Below are positions 61,058-64,000 of a stretch of 64,000 nucleotides of DNA, in pieces; within the stretch, counting starts at the first letter, position 1; the number at the start of each line of letters is the position of its first letter. The translations under genes were made by a program, and so were the position numbers. The DNA is taken from the NCBI GenBank assembly GCA_000818945.1, contig KN805396.1, positions 322,448-386,447 on the forward strand, read 5' to 3'. The stretch is from Schizochytrium sp. CCTCC M209059. Lineage: Eukaryota > Sar > Bigyra > Thraustochytrida > Thraustochytriidae. Under the pieces are notes generated by a model. That model made no database searches. It worked only from the letters and a program-made list of their open reading frames with translations, and was not told where the DNA came from.

Positions 61058-61934
61058 TATCACCATTTCCGCGCCTCGATCACCTACCTACCAGCACCTA
61101 AACGAGCGCGGGAATCCCAACATAACGACTTCATGCTTGTCACGAAGTCTAACCGTTAAAGAACCAAGGGAATCGATTTGCCCGTCCGGTCTCTCGCAGG
61201 AATCAGCACACGCGTTCGAATATCAAGAAGCGCAAATCACAAGATCACAAAGATGAAAGGAACGACAACTGATTCGCACATTGGCAAACGTGCAGTGAAA
61301 GATTCAAGCACACACATTCACCACAAATGGTTGCGCATAACTCCCCTGGTCGAATGCTGAATCAATGAAGCTGCCGGACTCCCGGGTCCTGACTGCGCAC
61401 ATGAAAGATAGATAGATGTCCAAGCCTCATCATGTCGCAATATAGTCCTGGCCTTTGTCACGTCCTCTATATGAGGAAAGAGAGAAAAAATTCCTGGCCT
61501 CACATCAGATAAATAAAATCAATCACATATCTCACTTCATGATCACCCGCTTGACAGCAGCATCTGAGACTCCTGCAACTAGACGGCTGCGTGAGCGCCG
61601 GCTGCCCAGCCGCGTGAACGCCCATCTGCCCGCACGGGCTGAGCCGGCCGTCGGCGCCGGAGAGAATTCGATTCGAAGAGACATCCATCAGGAATCTCTG
61701 ATTTCTCTCTTTCCTACGCAGCAGCCGCTCTTCGGGTGCACACGAAAGCGAGCCACCGCGAGCCTTCGCTACGCGACGGAGACCGAAGGCGCGCGACAGC
61801 TCCGCCTCCCCGCGTGCAAGGACGCGAAGAGTATTCTATTAAGAATCTTAGTTTTCGGACGTGAACATATCACGTTCGCCCCGCGCCTAGCTTGTACGAG
61901 TCTTTCGACGCGTACACGCGCGCCGACTCCGGCT
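61058..61934. repeat. Left arm of large inverted repeat
   Basis: Reverse-complement match to 62215-63100, starting at TATCA(N)...GCGCCTCGATC and ending at GCGCCGACTC. The arms are similar but not identical (substitutions and small indels, perhaps 90 percent or more identical by eye). The arm is GC-rich next to the AT-rich core. Open frames in it are short and not family-like. Confidence 0.9.
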
Positions 61935-62214
61935 TGATCGGGCTTTGCCGGGCGCAAACACTCCAACATGGAAATGATCAGCGTGATCTCAGCTTCATTT
62001 AAAGAGAAGTAAAAAATAATTACTCTTTTGATATCATAAATGTACAAGTTCTTCAAAATATAGTAAAAAATTAAATATTAATGCAATTTTGCAATGAAGT
62101 GAAAGATTTAAACGATTATCTAATATATAAAATTTATTATTAAGGTCTAATTGGATAATTATACAGTATATTAATTTATTTATTGAATAATTATTTTTTT
62201 TCTTGTGTGATGGT
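61935..62214. other. AT-rich core between inverted-repeat arms
   Basis: About 280 bp; from 61990 on roughly four fifths A+T, in sharp contrast with the GC-rich arms. Contains runs such as ATATATAAAATTTATTATTAA (in part) and a T8 run near 62196. No open frame of note. Candidate replication-origin-like or centromere-like core, or loop of a fold-back element. Confidence 0.6.
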
Positions 62215-63100
62215 TAGTCGGAGTCGGCGCACGTGTACGCGTCGAACGACTCGTACAAGCTAGGCGCGGGGCGAACGTGATATATTCACGTCCAAAAACT
62301 AAGATTCTTAATAGAATACTTTTCGCGTCCTTGCACGCGGCGAGGCGGGAGCTGTCGCGTTCTTCAGTCGGTCTCCGTCGCGTAGCGAAGGCTCGCGGTG
62401 GCTCGCTTTCGTGTGCACCCGAAGAGCGGCTGCTGCGTAGGAAAGAGAGAAATCAGAGATTCCTGATGGATGTCTCTTCGAATCGAATTCTCTCCGGCGC
62501 CGACGGCCGGCTCAGCCCGTGCGGGCAGATGGGCGTTCACGCGGCTGGGCAGCCGGCGCTCACGCAGCCGTCTAGTTGCGCTGAAGGAGCAGAGTCTCAG
62601 ATGCTGCTGTCAAGCAGGTGATCATGAAGTGAGATAAGTGATTGATTTTATCTGATCTGGGCCAGGAATTTTCTCTCTCTTTCTTCATAGAGGACCGGAC
62701 AAAGGCCAGGACTATATATTGCGCCATGATGAGTCTTGGACATCTATCTATCTTTCATGTGCGCGGTCAGGACCCGGAAGTCCGGCAGCTTAATCGATTC
62801 AACATTCGACTAGGGAGTCGTGCTCAACCTTTCGTGGTGAATGCGTGCGCTTGAATCTTTCACTGCACGTTTGCCAATGTGCGAATCAGTTGTCGTTGCT
62901 TTCATTCTTGTGATCTTGTGACTTGCGCTTAATGATATTAGAACGCGTGTGCTGATTCCTGCGAGAGACCGGACGGGCAAATCGATTCCCTTGGTTCTTT
63001 AACGGTTAGACTTCATGACAAGCATGAAGTCGTTATGCTGGGATTCCCGCGCTCTTTTAGGTACTGGTAGGTAGGTGATCGAGGCGCGGGAATATTGATA
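62215..63100. repeat. Right arm of large inverted repeat
   Basis: Reverse complement of the left arm, with shared landmarks such as GAATCTTAGTTTT, GTAGCGAAGGCTCGC and AGTCTAACCGTTAAAG read in opposite orientation. Divergence between the arms shows that this is an old inversion-duplication and not an assembly fold-back. Confidence 0.9.
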
Positions 63101-64000
63101 AAATCATATGGCACATTCTACAGCTCAATGCACAATCCTTGCATCTCCAACAGGTGCACGCTAGTTCATTCACTAGTTTAAATAGGCAACATGGCTGATA
63201 GTGACGCGAAAAGTCGTGGTATCGTCTCGTTACACTTCTATTTTGAAAAGTGTCATCAATCTGACTGGCCTGCCTGCCTCCTCTCTCTTCCCTTCCTGTT
63301 CGAATCCTTGTCGGTCTTGCTGATCATCAAACAAGTCAGTGTCTCCTTTACTTTACCAGAGGTTTCCTCACCACAGTGCGCGGCCGCCCGATACACTCCA
63401 ATATATTTCTTGCTGACTACCATCCGCAAGGCAAAAGATCCGCGAGAGGTTAGTGTTCCCTCACTCACTCTCCATCTCGCGAATCCCCTGCATCGACTCT
63501 AATTTCCTTCTTTAGGAAGCAGGCAGATTTGCTTCGTTTGGAGGACCCAATCCATACATGAATGAGGGAGAAAGTAGTAGATCACATTCTGAGTCATACA
63601 TGGTGTTATTTGCAAGCAAGACAAATGTCCAACAATTGTGTCTGTCGGTCTGTTCGTCTGGGCCAGCTACGCTCGAACACGTATGCAACAATATTCATTT
63701 CTTTTTTCACGCCCTTTGAATGTATCTTGGAAGTACGATCGGATGCGTCTTCGATTGCGGAGACGAAGCGAATTCTTAGATATGCACACACAGATGAAGC
63801 TACCTAGAGATTGCAAGAAAATTAGCAGCAAAGATTTTTGGCCAAGAGCAAAATATCGCTCGCTGACAGACGAGTTCTTCTCTTCCTTCTCATTCTCATG
63901 CACATGACAATGACCCAAAGTAAACGATCGCAAGATAGAAAGAAAAGCCAAATTAAGATTTTGCTGGCCGGCAATACCTGGGTCAACCAGCTTCTTCCTT
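63101..64000. other. Right end of window, no confident gene
   Basis: An ATG-started frame of 103 residues (63191-63502, begins MADSDAKSRGIVS) may be a small gene or a first exon; it resembles nothing I know. The remainder is AT-richer and without coding signal. Confidence 0.3.

Noticed and set aside
14197..64000. CRISPR array or bacterial operon
   Set aside because: Repeats present are microsatellites, a coding minisatellite, tandem tRNA units and a palindrome; no regular repeat-spacer pattern and the genes are eukaryotic.

Overview
The window looks like nuclear DNA of a compact, GC-rich protist genome. The genes are long and almost intron-free. Only two carry recognisable GT..AG introns: the LIM gene (two) and the LRR gene (one). 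The gene set is eukaryotic: PP2A B56, an SPX-EXS phosphate exporter, a cyclic-nucleotide-regulated AGC kinase, cereblon, NEMP, an SLC37-like transporter and Golgi-type sulfotransferases. The DNA polymerase is of the plant/protist organellar (POP) type, which points away from animals and fungi. A heterotrophic stramenopile such as a thraustochytrid fits best, but that assignment is inference.

From 1 to 53 kb, genes mostly alternate in divergent and convergent pairs. In order: a DUF4062-NACHT-WD40-ASH protein (-), PP2A B56 (+), XPR1/PHO1 exporter (-), a WW-domain PKG-like kinase (+), a spliced LIM protein (-), an LRR protein (-), cereblon (+), an unrecognised Ala-rich/coiled-coil protein (-), a multi-PH scaffold (+), two sulfotransferase paralogues (-,-), an SLC37-like transporter (+), a putative N-myristoylated Gln-rich protein (-), a POP-type DNA polymerase with a minisatellite-encoded N-terminus and an apparent frameshift (-), and a NEMP nuclear-envelope protein (+). 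Tetranucleotide arrays of the AAGC and GGCA types recur in the intergenic regions.

From about 53 to 64 kb the character changes: gene-poor, lower GC, repeat-rich. Six tRNA-Lys(CUU) genes lie on the minus strand in two groups of three. Within each group the spacer is a perfect-looking tandem duplication (711 bp and 736 bp periods). The two spacer types differ, yet all six genes share about 50 bp of upstream sequence that can fold into a hairpin, and five of six have a TATA box about 73 nt upstream. Between the groups lies a decayed RING-like gene. At 61.06-63.10 kb there is a large diverged inverted repeat (arms about 0.88 kb) around a very AT-rich core of about 0.28 kb.

No operon-like pathway is present. 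The genes are ordinary single eukaryotic units. The items most worth a second look are the conserved structured tRNA leaders, the inverted repeat with its AT-rich core, the polymerase frameshift in a coding minisatellite, and several unusual protein architectures (NACHT-WD40-ASH, WW-PKG, a cereblon with a substituted aromatic cage).
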